A DNA stretch of 64,000 bases, taken from positions 372,001 through 436,000 of the forward strand of contig JADGNA010000008.1 in the NCBI GenBank assembly GCA_015234465.1. The letters run 5' to 3'. The notes beneath the pieces are model-generated. The model did not search any database. It had not been told where the DNA came from and saw nothing but the letters and a program-made list of their open reading frames with translations. Positions 54,664-62,639 of this stretch are shown one piece after another. The stretch is from Salinibacterium sp. (GTDB lineage: Bacteria; Actinomycetota; Actinomycetes; Actinomycetales; Microbacteriaceae). The stretch's first letter is position 1; every line of letters starts with the position of its first letter. Both the position numbers and the translations under genes were made by a program.

Positions 54664-54872
54664 TGGATCGCACACCGCACCCCGAGCAGCCCGCCGAGGG
54701 CACCGACCAGCCGGCCTACACCGAAGAGGAGGGCAGCGACGGCGAAGTCACCGACGACCCCGTCGGCGAAGACGTGCTCTCGAAGCTTCCGGGCGGCGAT
54801 TCCCGCGACGTCGGTAACGCGGCCGACCCGGGTGAGGGCGTAGGCCCCGAGGCCCACGGGCCACTCCCGTAG
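54660..54872 (+). CDS. small acidic protein B, unknown
   Basis: 70 residues from ATG at 54660 (next Met at 54663). Strongly acidic: EEEGSDGEVTDDPVGEDVLSKLPGGDSRDVGNA. No hydrophobic segment. Coupled by overlap to protein A and 8 bp ahead of the third gene. Confidence 0.65.
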   Translation: MMDRTPHPEQPAEGTDQPAYTEEEGSDGEVTDDPVGEDVLSKLPGGDSRDVGNAADPGEGVGPEAHGPLP

Positions 54873-54880
54873 GAGTCGAC

Positions 54881-55036
54881 ATGAGCAGGGAATACGAGCC
54901 CAACCTCGACGACGAACGCGAGGAGGAGTTGGTCGACGAGCCGGAGGTCAAGGCTCCCCCGACCATCGACCCCGATGAGCGCATCGAGGTTGAGGAAGAC
55001 GACGACGTGCCCTTGGACGACGAACGTCCCGTCTAA
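54881..55036 (+). CDS. tiny acidic protein C, unknown
   Basis: 51 residues from ATG at 54881 with TAGGAGTCGAC upstream. Almost half Asp and Glu (NLDDEREEELVDEPEVKAPP, later VEEDDDVPLDDERPV). Very acidic and disordered. Completes a three-gene set with the two above. The stop TAA at 55034-55036 lies 49 bp from a convergent stop. Confidence 0.65.
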   Translation: MSREYEPNLDDEREEELVDEPEVKAPPTIDPDERIEVEEDDDVPLDDERPV

Positions 55037-55084
55037 GAAATGACCACTGAGCGCTGAGCACGCCAGCGGGCTCGGTGGGTGCGG

Positions 55085-55882
55085 CTATGCCGTTGCCCGC
55101 CGGGCCCGCTTCTTCTGTGCCGCGGCGAACATCGCCATGAAGACGACCGTCGTGATGGCGCTTGCCGCGAGGAGCGCGAGGGCGACGGGCTGGGTGATCT
55201 CCCGCCCGCCTGTCATGAGCGCGACGGCGACCGCGACGATCGCGTGCACGACCGTCGTGAGCGCCACGCGCTGCGGCACCGAGCCGTTGCCGAGGTGGCC
55301 CAGCAGCACCGCGAAGGCGGTCACCGCGAGCACGACGGCGCCGACCGTGAGCGCGGTGTTCTGCATTGGGAACATCTGCACGACCCAGAAGGCCCACACG
55401 AGTCCCACGATGATGGTCGCGAGCAGGCGGCTGCCCGCGAGCTCCAGGATGGGCTGGGCAAAGCCCCGGATCGCGAGTTCCTGAAGCGCCGCCGCAACGA
55501 TGATGCCGATGACCGTGACGACGGCCGGCACGCCCTCGATGCCGAACTCGGCGACGGGCAGCGCGACCCCGGCGAGCGCCAGAGCCGCGAGCGTCAGGCC
55601 GACCAGCACCGCGGATGCCGCGACCCCGAGCACGAGGTGTGCGATGACCTGGCGGCGCGCGACGGGCGCGGGCCACAGCCCCTCGAGCGCCCGACGGTGG
55701 CTCGCCCACGCCGCGAGGGCACCGGCTGCCGGCCCGAGTGCGGCGAGCGGGAACACCCCTGCCGCGACCCCGCTGAGGTCCTGCCAGACGTCGAGCACGA
55801 CCGAGACGATGCCGGCCGTGACGGCGAAGATGACAAGGGGAACGAAGGCGCGCTCAAGACGCGAAGTGTCGGGGGTAGGCAC
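55085..55882 (-). CDS. CPBP-like intramembrane protein with altered active site
   Basis: 265 residues from GTG at 55882. Eight hydrophobic segments in the form of CPBP/Abi proteases. The first motif, normally EExxxRG, reads ALQELAIRGF, so the first Glu is Gln. The second motif region (usually FxxxH) is VWAFWVVQMFP: F is present but the expected His is not. The third (HxxxN) may be TVVHAIVAV. Loss of two catalytic positions suggests an inactive or modified member. Function unknown. Confidence 0.65.
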   Translation of the reverse strand: MPTPDTSRLERAFVPLVIFAVTAGIVSVVLDVWQDLSGVAAGVFPLAALGPAAGALAAWASHRRALEGLWPAPVARRQVIAHLVLGVAASAVLVGLTLAALALAGVALPVAEFGIEGVPAVVTVIGIIVAAALQELAIRGFAQPILELAGSRLLATIIVGLVWAFWVVQMFPMQNTALTVGAVVLAVTAFAVLLGHLGNGSVPQRVALTTVVHAIVAVAVALMTGGREITQPVALALLAASAITTVVFMAMFAAAQKKRARRATA

Positions 55883-55930
55883 ACTCCATCGTACGGGTGG
55901 TGCGCCACCCTCCCGGGACTCGGCGGCTTG

Positions 55931-56329
55931 TCAGCCGAGCGTCTCGAGCAGACGCCTGCAGCTTGCGGCACAGCGGCGGCAGGCCTCCGCGCACGCCCGG
56001 CAGTGCTCGTGCATGTCGGCGTGCGACTCGCACTCGGCACCGCACGCCTCGCACGCGGCGATGCATGCGGAGAGCAGCGACGCGAGGATCTCGGTGTCCC
56101 CGCTGCCCTGCCTGCTCAGCACCCTCAGGGTCGCGTTGCAGATGTCGGCACAGTCGAGGTCGGTGCGGATGCATCTGCGAAGGTGGTCGACCGAATCCTC
56201 GTGCAGGCAGGCATCCGCACATACCGTGCAGGCCTGCATGCAGGCGGCGATGTCATCGATCACGGCCGCCAGGTCAGACACGTCTGCGCCGGCCGCCGGG
56301 TGGCTCTTGAGTATCGTCTCTGTCGTCAT
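55931..56329 (-). CDS. Csp-type four-helix copper storage protein (DUF326)
   Basis: 132 residues from ATG at 56329. About fifteen Cys in the helix pattern CxxxC/CxxC: MQACTVCADACLH, RRCIRTDLDCADICNA, SACIAACEACGAECESH and HCRACAEACRRCAASC. This is the Csp3-like cytosolic type, since no signal peptide is seen; such proteins bind many Cu(I) ions in the core of a helix bundle. It stands apart from the CopC operon at 38-39 kb. Confidence 0.88.
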   Translation of the reverse strand: MTTETILKSHPAAGADVSDLAAVIDDIAACMQACTVCADACLHEDSVDHLRRCIRTDLDCADICNATLRVLSRQGSGDTEILASLLSACIAACEACGAECESHADMHEHCRACAEACRRCAASCRRLLETLG

Positions 56330-56421
56330 GCGGGTCACGGTACGACGGGCACCCCAGCCATACGGCGAACGCGCAGGGACTTGCCAGCATGGCTGCGGCG
56401 GGGCGTGCCTACCGTGTGCGC

Positions 56422-57258
56422 ATGAGCGAAACAGCCAGCACCCAGGGCGGGGTGCCCTTCCACCCCAAGACCGCGATCATCACCGGCTCAGACTCGGGCA
56501 TCGGCAAGGCGACCGCCGTCGCCCTCGCCACGGCGGGGCTCGATGTGGGCATCACGTGGCGCTCCGACGAGGAGGGGGCCCAGGAGACGGCGAGGCAGGT
56601 GCGGGAGCTCGGAGGCAAGGCCGTCGTCGCCCACCTCGACCTCACCGATGTGCCCGGATGCGGCGACGTCATCGACCAACTCGCCGAGGAGCTCGGCGGC
56701 GTCGATGTCTTCGTGAACAATGCCGGCACGGGCGCGAGTGTAGGCCTCGTCGACATGAGCTACGAGCAGTGGCGCGAGGTCGTCACCACCGACCTCGACG
56801 CGGCATTCGTGTGCATGCAGCGCGCCGCCCGCCGCATGGTCGCCGCGGGCCGGGGCGGCCGCATCATCGCGGTGACGAGCGTGCACGAGCACATGCCGCG
56901 CGTCGGCTCGTCGGCCTACGACGCCGCCAAGCACGGGCTCGGCGGGCTCGTCAAGACGGCCGCGATCGAGCTCGGGCACCTCGGCATCACCGTCAACTCG
57001 GTCGCCCCGGGAGAGATCGCGACGCCCATGACGGGGCAGGAAGACGAGAATCCCCGCGACGCGGAGCGGCCCGGCGTGCCGCTGGGGCGTCCGGGAGACG
57101 CCCGGGAGGTGGCATCCGTCATCGCGTTCCTCGCCTCGGAACACTCCTCCTACGTCGCGGGAGCGTCCCTGCTCGTCGACGGCGGAATGGTGCAGATGGG
57201 GCCCCAGGCGGGCTCCCACATCGAGAGCAACGAATGGCGGTCGCCCGACAAGCAGTAG
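56422..57258 (+). CDS. SDR-family oxidoreductase
   Basis: 278 residues from ATG at 56422. SDR motifs: TGSDSGIG near 21-28, NNAG near 96, catalytic Ser in AVTSVHEHMPRVGS, YDAAK near 170, and C-terminal SSYVAGASLLVDGGMVQMGPQ. Similar to proteins annotated as SDR with stress association. The C-terminus ends HIESNEWRSPDKQ. Substrate unknown. Confidence 0.85.
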   Translation: MSETASTQGGVPFHPKTAIITGSDSGIGKATAVALATAGLDVGITWRSDEEGAQETARQVRELGGKAVVAHLDLTDVPGCGDVIDQLAEELGGVDVFVNNAGTGASVGLVDMSYEQWREVVTTDLDAAFVCMQRAARRMVAAGRGGRIIAVTSVHEHMPRVGSSAYDAAKHGLGGLVKTAAIELGHLGITVNSVAPGEIATPMTGQEDENPRDAERPGVPLGRPGDAREVASVIAFLASEHSSYVAGASLLVDGGMVQMGPQAGSHIESNEWRSPDKQ

Positions 57259-57351
57259 CGACAATCCCTCGCTCCCCACCTTGAATCCCCAGCGGGGTTG
57301 GCGTATCACCTGACCCAAGGCACAAGCACGGGAACCCGAGGAGGGCGAACA

Positions 57352-58125
57352 ATGAGCACGCCAGGAGATCGCAACGACCCCGCCGCACGCGATGCGGCGG
57401 CAAGGGATACAGCGGCACGGCACGACGACGACACGCTGCGACGTGACACGGCAGTCGGCGACGACCGCCGCGACTATGCGCCGACCGCTGCGCCGGTGTC
57501 GGCGAGCGCCGCATCCGCCAACACGGGCAGCAACGCTGCCGCCGTCCCTGTCGAACAACGCAGCACCCTCCGCGAGGAGGTGCTCGAGCGGGAGGAGGAA
57601 CGCTTCGGCGGCATCAAGGTGGGCTCCGCCTTCTTCGGATGGCTCGCCGCCGTCGGCCTCGGAGTGCTGCTCACGGCCCTGGCCGCGGGCATCCTGACCC
57701 TCCTCGGACTCGAGGTGGGATTCGGCAACGCGGCGGAGGCCGCGGAGGACAACGCCGACACGGTCGCCCTCGTCACGGCCATCACGCTCATCGTCGTGAT
57801 GTTCGTCGCCTACTTCTGCGGCGGATACGTCGCCGGGCGCATGGCCCGCTTCGACGGTGCCAAGCAGGGGCTCATGGTGTTCCTGTGGGGCCTCATCATC
57901 GCCGTCGTGGTCGCGATCATCGCCGCCATCACGGGTGACGCCTTCAACCTGCTCAGCAACGTGCAGGCCCTGCCGAGCATCCCGCTCGGCGACACCGATG
58001 TCACGGCCGCGAGCATCATCACGGCAATCCTGCTGGCCCTCGCGATGCTTGTCGGTGCGGTGCTCGGCGGCATGGCCGGCATGCGATTCCACCGTCGCGT
58101 CGACCGAGTGGGGCTGGGCCGATGA
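57352..58125 (+). CDS. membrane protein with disordered N-terminus, unknown
   Basis: 257 residues from ATG at 57352 with GAGGAGGGCG upstream. The first 90 residues are polar and low-complexity (Asp, Ala, Arg, Thr), then four hydrophobic segments of the YrzE-like kind: FFGWLAAVGLGVLLTALAAG, VALVTAITLIVVMFVAYFCGGYVAG, MVFLWGLIIAVVVAIIAAI and IITAILLALAMLVGAVLGGMAG. Its stop overlaps the PRC-barrel start as ATGA; the two are probably a unit. Confidence 0.7.
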   Translation: MSTPGDRNDPAARDAAARDTAARHDDDTLRRDTAVGDDRRDYAPTAAPVSASAASANTGSNAAAVPVEQRSTLREEVLEREEERFGGIKVGSAFFGWLAAVGLGVLLTALAAGILTLLGLEVGFGNAAEAAEDNADTVALVTAITLIVVMFVAYFCGGYVAGRMARFDGAKQGLMVFLWGLIIAVVVAIIAAITGDAFNLLSNVQALPSIPLGDTDVTAASIITAILLALAMLVGAVLGGMAGMRFHRRVDRVGLGR

Positions 58126-58742
58126 TCGAGAACAGCGCAGTCGGAAGCATCATCGGCGCCCCCGCAGTGGGGCCCGATGGGGAGAAGATCGGCACGGTGG
58201 GCCAGGTCTTCGTCGAACCGCACACGAGCATGCCGAACTGGGCGACCGTGCACACGGGTCTCTTCGGACGGCATGAGACCTTCGTGCCGCTCGACGGAGC
58301 CACATTCGACCGCGAATCGCTCCACCTGCCCTACGACAAGGACATGATCAAGGACGCGCCCCACGTCGAGACGGACGGCCCGCTCAGCCCTGAGTCGGAG
58401 GCGGAGCTGTACCGCTACTACGGCATCACCCCCGATGTTCCGGATGCTTCGCCGGTCAAGTCCGAACGGGACGCCACGACCGAACGCGACGCGCACGACG
58501 CGCACGACGCTCACGACTCGCACGACGCCGGGGGCGAAAGCGCGCCGCCGCTCGGCGTGCCCGTCGCACACACCCCGGCCAACGCGCATGACCGTCACCC
58601 CGACCCGGACGCGGCCGCGGCGGGGGCCGAATATGCGGAGGAGTCGCGTCGGCAGCAGGGCGAGGCATCCGACACCGCTGGCGACGGCGTGGCCGACGAC
58701 GGCACGGCGCCTCACAAGGACGGCCCGCGCCACCGCGCCTGA
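58122..58742 (+). CDS. PRC-barrel domain protein with His/Asp-rich tail
   Basis: 206 residues. Residues 1-70 form a PRC barrel (SIIGAPAVGPDGEKIGTVGQVFVEPHT..., WATVHTGLFGRHETFVPLDGATFD). A middle region SESEAELYRYYGITPDVP fits the DUF2382-lacking variants seen in actinobacteria. The tail has repeats DAHDAHDAHDSHDAGG, which could bind metal. Coupled to the membrane protein upstream, so it may sit at the inner membrane face. Confidence 0.82.
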   Translation: MIENSAVGSIIGAPAVGPDGEKIGTVGQVFVEPHTSMPNWATVHTGLFGRHETFVPLDGATFDRESLHLPYDKDMIKDAPHVETDGPLSPESEAELYRYYGITPDVPDASPVKSERDATTERDAHDAHDAHDSHDAGGESAPPLGVPVAHTPANAHDRHPDPDAAAAGAEYAEESRRQQGEASDTAGDGVADDGTAPHKDGPRHRA

Positions 58743-58854
58743 CGCTTCACCGTCGACGCCGTCACCCTCGGGTGGCGGCGTCGATGCGTGTGCGCTCCTG
58801 TGCCTTTGCTCAATATCTGTGCGGTGACGGATGCCCCGGCCTAACGTCTGCGGC

Positions 58855-59289
58855 ATGAGCAACATTGACGACACGAACCTGGGCGGCACCGACGGTCTCG
58901 GCGGGCAGCCGTCGGACCTGGGCGCCGACGCGAACCCCTTCGAGCAGGGCACGGGCGACCCCGTGGGCGCTGGCACGGTCGAGACGCCGAACGTCGATGG
59001 CGGCCGACCGGAGGGCGCACCTGATGAGGACGCGACATCCGATGACCCTGCGCCCCGCGACCCGGTCGACGCCGCGGCGGAATCGAAGCAGACCGTCGTG
59101 AACGATGCCGTCGCCGGGGAGCCTGTCGAGGGCGCGCCCGAGGGCGACGGCCCCGGGCTCATCGAGCCGATCGAGGGCGTCGGCGACGACGAGGAGAACC
59201 GCGCCGAGTTCGACGCGACCGATGGCCTGGCAGAGGATGCGCCAGACCAGATCCAAACCGACCCAGAGGGCGATATCGCGAACCGTTGA
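58855..59289 (+). CDS. acidic low-complexity protein, unknown
   Basis: 144 residues from ATG at 58855. No hydrophobic segment. Very rich in Asp, Glu, Gly, Pro and Ala, with repeats of the form VEGAPEGDGPG and ENRAEFDATDGLAEDAPD. Predicted disordered; similar in character to the three small proteins at 54-55 kb. Ends 37 bp before a long inverted repeat. Confidence 0.65.
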   Translation: MSNIDDTNLGGTDGLGGQPSDLGADANPFEQGTGDPVGAGTVETPNVDGGRPEGAPDEDATSDDPAPRDPVDAAAESKQTVVNDAVAGEPVEGAPEGDGPGLIEPIEGVGDDEENRAEFDATDGLAEDAPDQIQTDPEGDIANR

Positions 59290-59326
59290 GTCTCCGGGCG
59301 GGCCGGCATCCGTCGCCCGCGCTATT

Positions 59327-59402
59327 CACAGCAATGCGGTCCTTTCTGCTCAATGCGGTCGAATATTCGGCAGCATTGAGCAGAACGGACCGCATCGTTG
59401 TG
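59327..59402. repeat. long inverted repeat, 30-bp arms
   Basis: Left arm 59327-59356 (CACAGCAATGCGGTCCTTTC, then TGCTCAATGC) pairs with 59373-59402 with three mismatches. Loop of 16 nt holds GAATATTC. It lies between convergent genes ending at 59289 and 59424. Confidence 0.9.
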
Positions 59403-59423
59403 ATCAGAGGGAATCGATAGCGT

Positions 59424-59597
59424 TCAGTCGCCGTCCGCACCGCCGTCGACGCCCCAGTCCGGCGTGTCACCGGGAGCGAGCGTCTCGGCGACATGCTGGG
59501 TCGGGGTGCCGCCGAGCGAGTCGCCCAGCGGCAGCCGCCTGTAGAGGTCGCCGCTGGCCTGCGCCGCGGCATCCGCGTGGTCGTGCCTGTCGCTCAC
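59424..59597 (-). CDS. small hydrophilic protein, unknown
   Basis: 57 residues from GTG at 59597, overlapping the upstream stop as GTGA. Sequence SDRHDHADAAAQASGDLYRRLPLGDSLGGTP then an acidic end DTPDWGVDGGADGD. No hydrophobic segment. Coupled to the DUF1761-like gene. Confidence 0.65.
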   Translation of the reverse strand: MSDRHDHADAAAQASGDLYRRLPLGDSLGGTPTQHVAETLAPGDTPDWGVDGGADGD

Positions 59598-60022
59598 GCT
59601 GCACCGTCCCCGCTGATGCCGAACAGGCCGATGATGAGCGCGATCGCAAGGAACGTCACCAGCTCGTGCCCGATCGTGAGGAGGGTGAGGCGGCGCGGCC
59701 GATTCTCGAAGGAGTCGTGCGTGATGACGCGCGCCGCCGTGAGGCCGGCCCACAGGATGATCGATGTGACGAGCGAGTTCCCGAGAAAGCTGCCGCCGTA
59801 GAAGTGGTGCGCGATCGCGGCAGAGCCCGCGAGCACCCACGAGGTCACGAAGCCCGTGACGACGCCGACGATGATCGGGACCCAGCCGTTGTCGTGCGGC
59901 CGCACGCGGGCGTCCTTCGCCCAGATCGTGCCGAACACCTTCGGCGTGTACCAGGTCGAGCCGACCGCGATCGTGGCGACGGTTGCGACGATGACGGCGA
60001 GCCAGTTGATTTCGGGGACCAT
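59594..60022 (-). CDS. DUF1761-like membrane protein
   Basis: 142 residues from ATG at 60022 with GGAGAGG upstream. Four hydrophobic segments; the start INWLAVIVATVATIAVGSTWYTPKVFGTIWAKD matches DUF1761 (the YSP-type motif WYTPKVFGTIW). Function unknown. Coupled to the next small gene by GTGA. Confidence 0.82.
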   Translation of the reverse strand: MVPEINWLAVIVATVATIAVGSTWYTPKVFGTIWAKDARVRPHDNGWVPIIVGVVTGFVTSWVLAGSAAIAHHFYGGSFLGNSLVTSIILWAGLTAARVITHDSFENRPRRLTLLTIGHELVTFLAIALIIGLFGISGDGAA

Positions 60023-60102
60023 GGCGGATGCCTCTCCGTTGAGTTGCAACGGATGCTACTCCGTCGCCGGGGCGCGCGAAATGGCCAGCCGCGTGCGGCG
60101 TA

Positions 60103-60546
60103 CTAGCGCGAAAGCACCTCGCCCAGCTTCGCGAAGCACTCGCGCCATCCCTCTTCCGTGATGTCGCGGAGCTCCGGCGACGGAAAGCCCGACTGCTCGA
60201 AGCGCATCTGGGTCGTGCCCTCGGTCTCCTGCAGCACGACCTCGACGAGGGTCTCGGGGCCGACGAAGGTGCCGTCCACCTGCGTGAGGGTGAAGGAGAC
60301 CGCGTTTGGCTCATCCGCCTTCTTCCGCTCCCCGCGCTCCGCGTAGGCGCGCCCGTTCGGGTCCTCGTACTCAATGTGCCAGGGGCCGCCGACGGATGAT
60401 TCGAGCTCACACTGCGTGATGGTGAAGCCGGGCGGGGCGAACCACTCGGCGACCGTTTCCGGGTCGACCCACGCGTGGTAGACCCGCTCGCGCGGCACGG
60501 GGTAGTCCCAGTCGACGACGATGTCGTAGGTCTCTTTCGCAGCCAT
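60103..60546 (-). CDS. SRPBCC (AHSA1) domain protein
   Basis: 147 residues. AHSA1/START-like pattern: DYPVPRERVYHAWVDPETVAEWFAPPGFTITQCE, then GGPWHIEYEDPNG, and the C-terminal QSGFPSPELRDITEEGWRECFAKLGEVL. These act as Hsp90 activator-like folds or small-molecule binders; in bacteria they often pair with an ArsR gene, but none is seen here. Function unknown. Confidence 0.87.
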   Translation of the reverse strand: MAAKETYDIVVDWDYPVPRERVYHAWVDPETVAEWFAPPGFTITQCELESSVGGPWHIEYEDPNGRAYAERGERKKADEPNAVSFTLTQVDGTFVGPETLVEVVLQETEGTTQMRFEQSGFPSPELRDITEEGWRECFAKLGEVLSR

Positions 60547-60724
60547 GGTGCCTCCTGCTTCACACTGCCGGAGCGCGCATGGCGGCTTCGGCCCTCACGC
60601 CAGCGTGCGCCGAGCGCCGCCGCAAAGTCAAGCAAGCCCACGGGACTCGCAGGTGGGGTGCAGTCGGCGTCCGGACCAGAAGCGCAGGGATGGCACGACC
60701 AGCCTCGCCCGCCACAATGGGTGC

Positions 60725-61651
60725 ATGAGCAACCCCTTCTCTGACACCTTCCCCCTCGCCCTCGGCGGCAACACCTTCGGCTGGACCAGCGACGAGGAGA
60801 CCTCGCACGCCGTGCTTGATGCGTTCGTGGCATCCGGTGGCAACCACATCGACACGGCCGACTCGTACTCCGCGTGGGTGGACGGACACGTGGGCGGCGA
60901 ATCGGAGCAGGTCATCGGCAGCTGGCTCGCCAGGCGTGGCAACCGCGACAGCGTGACGATCGCGACGAAGGTCTCGCGGCATCCGCAGTTCAAGGGACTC
61001 GCCCCCGCCAACATCGCGGCGGCCGTCGACGCATCGCTCGAGCGGCTCGGCACCGACCACATCGACCTCTACTACGCCCACTACGACGAGCCGGAGCGCC
61101 CCATCGAGGAGATCGCAGCGGCGTTCGACGCCCTCGTGACGGCCGGCAAGGTGCTCGCGGTCGGCGTCTCCAATGTGGAACCGGAGCGCATCGAAGCCTG
61201 GATCGACACCGCGCAGAAGAACAACCTCGCCGCGCCCATCGCACTCCAGCCGCACTACAACCTGCTCACGCGCGAACCCTACGAGAGCAGCCTCGCGCCC
61301 CTCGCGGCAGAGCACGGGCTCGGCGTCTTCACCTACTTCTCGCTCGCCGCCGGCATGCTGACGGGCAAGTACCGCTCGGCATCCGACATCCAGGGCACCG
61401 ACCGCGAGCGGCACCTGTCGCGCTACACGAACGACGCCGCGTTCGGCGCAATCGATGCGCTGACGGATGTCGCGGCCACCCGCGGCGTCGAGCCCGCGTC
61501 GGTCGCGCTCGCCTGGCTGCGGAGCAAGCCCGGCGAGGTCGCCCCCATCGCGAGCGCCCGCAACGTCGCACAACTGGAGGCCCTCGTCGCGGGGGCGCGG
61601 CTCGAGCTCACGCCCGACGAGGTGGCGCGCCTCGACGCGGCATCCGCGTAG
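60725..61651 (+). CDS. aldo/keto reductase
   Basis: 308 residues from ATG at 60725. AKR barrel: GGNTFGWTSDEETSHAVLDAFVASGGNHIDTADSYSAW (D49 and Y54 sites), ATKVSRHPQF with the catalytic Lys, DLYYAHYDEPERPIEEI (His site, IDLYYAHYDE form), and VSNVEPERIEAWI plus QPHYNLLTREP. NAD(P)H-dependent carbonyl reductase of the YajO/VgkL branch. Substrate unknown. Monocistronic, ends before an inverted repeat. Confidence 0.9.
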   Translation: MSNPFSDTFPLALGGNTFGWTSDEETSHAVLDAFVASGGNHIDTADSYSAWVDGHVGGESEQVIGSWLARRGNRDSVTIATKVSRHPQFKGLAPANIAAAVDASLERLGTDHIDLYYAHYDEPERPIEEIAAAFDALVTAGKVLAVGVSNVEPERIEAWIDTAQKNNLAAPIALQPHYNLLTREPYESSLAPLAAEHGLGVFTYFSLAAGMLTGKYRSASDIQGTDRERHLSRYTNDAAFGAIDALTDVAATRGVEPASVALAWLRSKPGEVAPIASARNVAQLEALVAGARLELTPDEVARLDAASA

Positions 61652-61670
61652 CCGCGCATCCGCCGCCCCT

Positions 61671-61746
61671 CAACGCAAAGTGCGGGTCCGGTGGCGTTGT
61701 GCGGCATAGAGCACGCACATCGCCACCGAACCCGCACAACGTTGCG
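61671..61746. repeat. long inverted repeat
   Basis: Core arms 61680-61702 (GTGCGGGTCCGGTGGCGTTG) and 61715-61737 pair over 23 bp with two mismatches; flanking CGCAA/TTGCG extend it. Between convergent genes ending at 61651 and 61757. Confidence 0.88.
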
Positions 61747-61756
61747 AGTTGGAGCC

Positions 61757-62593
61757 CTAGATCAGGCGCTCTTCGCCGACCTCGGCTGCCGATGCGGGCA
61801 GGCCGTACTCGGCGAGGTACTCCACCAGGCGGCCGTCTTCACGCATCTCCTCGGCGAGGACGTTGAAGGCATCCGACAGCTCGGTGTTGGCCGGGTCGAA
61901 CAGCACAGCGGTCTGCGAGGGAACGCTCGTCGACTGCACGCGCTCGTCCTCCTGCAGGACCTCGATCGTGTAGTCCTCGCCCTGCGTGGCGACGACGGCA
62001 GCGCCGTAGCCGTCGAGCGCGGCGTCGAGACGACCGGCCTTCAGGTCCTGCGCGAGGCTCAGCGAGTCGGGGTAGACGCGCGTCTCGGTGCCGGGGAGGT
62101 TCTTCAGGTCGTCGACCCAGAGGTAGCCCTCGACGGTGCCGATGGTCTTGCCGAGCAGCTCATCGACGGTGGAGTAGCCCTCCTCCGAGTAGACGCTGAG
62201 CTCGTCGAGGTAGAGCGGGGTGCTCAGGGTAACGACGTCGGCGCGAGCCTGCGTGCGGTAGAAGCCACCGAGCGCAACGTCGACGCGGGCCTGCTCGATC
62301 GCCGGGATGGCGGTCGCGTAGGTGTAGGGCGCGAATTCGATCTCGAGGCACTCCGCGGCCGCGAACTCCTTGATCATGAGCGAGTCGATGCCGGCGATGT
62401 CACCGTCCTCCTCGAGGGAGTACGGCGGGGTGTTGGTGAGGGCGACCGAGAGCACGCCATCCTTCACCGTCTCGACGCCGGTCGTGGGCTCGCAGTCGTC
62501 AGCGACCGTCGACTCGCCGGCGCTGGAGCAGCCGGTGAGCACGAGCGCCGCGGCGGCGGTGAGCACGCCGAGGCTGAGAACGCTCTTCTTCAT
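61757..62593 (-). CDS. amino acid ABC transporter substrate-binding lipoprotein
   Basis: 278 residues from ATG at 62593. Lipoprotein signal with lipobox LTGC. SBP_bac_3 pattern: LSVALTNTPPYSLEEDGDIAGIDSLMIKEF, GGFYRTQARADVVTLSTPL, and GKTIGTVEGYLWVDDLKNL. Binds a polar amino acid or related solute outside the membrane. Last gene of the operon ATPase-permease-permease-SBP. Confidence 0.88.
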   Translation of the reverse strand: MKKSVLSLGVLTAAAALVLTGCSSAGESTVADDCEPTTGVETVKDGVLSVALTNTPPYSLEEDGDIAGIDSLMIKEFAAAECLEIEFAPYTYATAIPAIEQARVDVALGGFYRTQARADVVTLSTPLYLDELSVYSEEGYSTVDELLGKTIGTVEGYLWVDDLKNLPGTETRVYPDSLSLAQDLKAGRLDAALDGYGAAVVATQGEDYTIEVLQEDERVQSTSVPSQTAVLFDPANTELSDAFNVLAEEMREDGRLVEYLAEYGLPASAAEVGEERLI

Positions 62594-62639
62594 AGTTTCT
62601 CCTCTTGTTGGTGTCAGGGTGTTGCTGTGTGATGTGGGG

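Noticed and set aside
56488-58092. 534-residue minus-strand frame
   Set aside because: Spans an SDR gene and a membrane gene on the other strand; no recognisable motif.
62594-62639. Riboswitch or leader between the permease and the substrate-binding gene
   Set aside because: Only 46 bp with no stable pairing that I can see.
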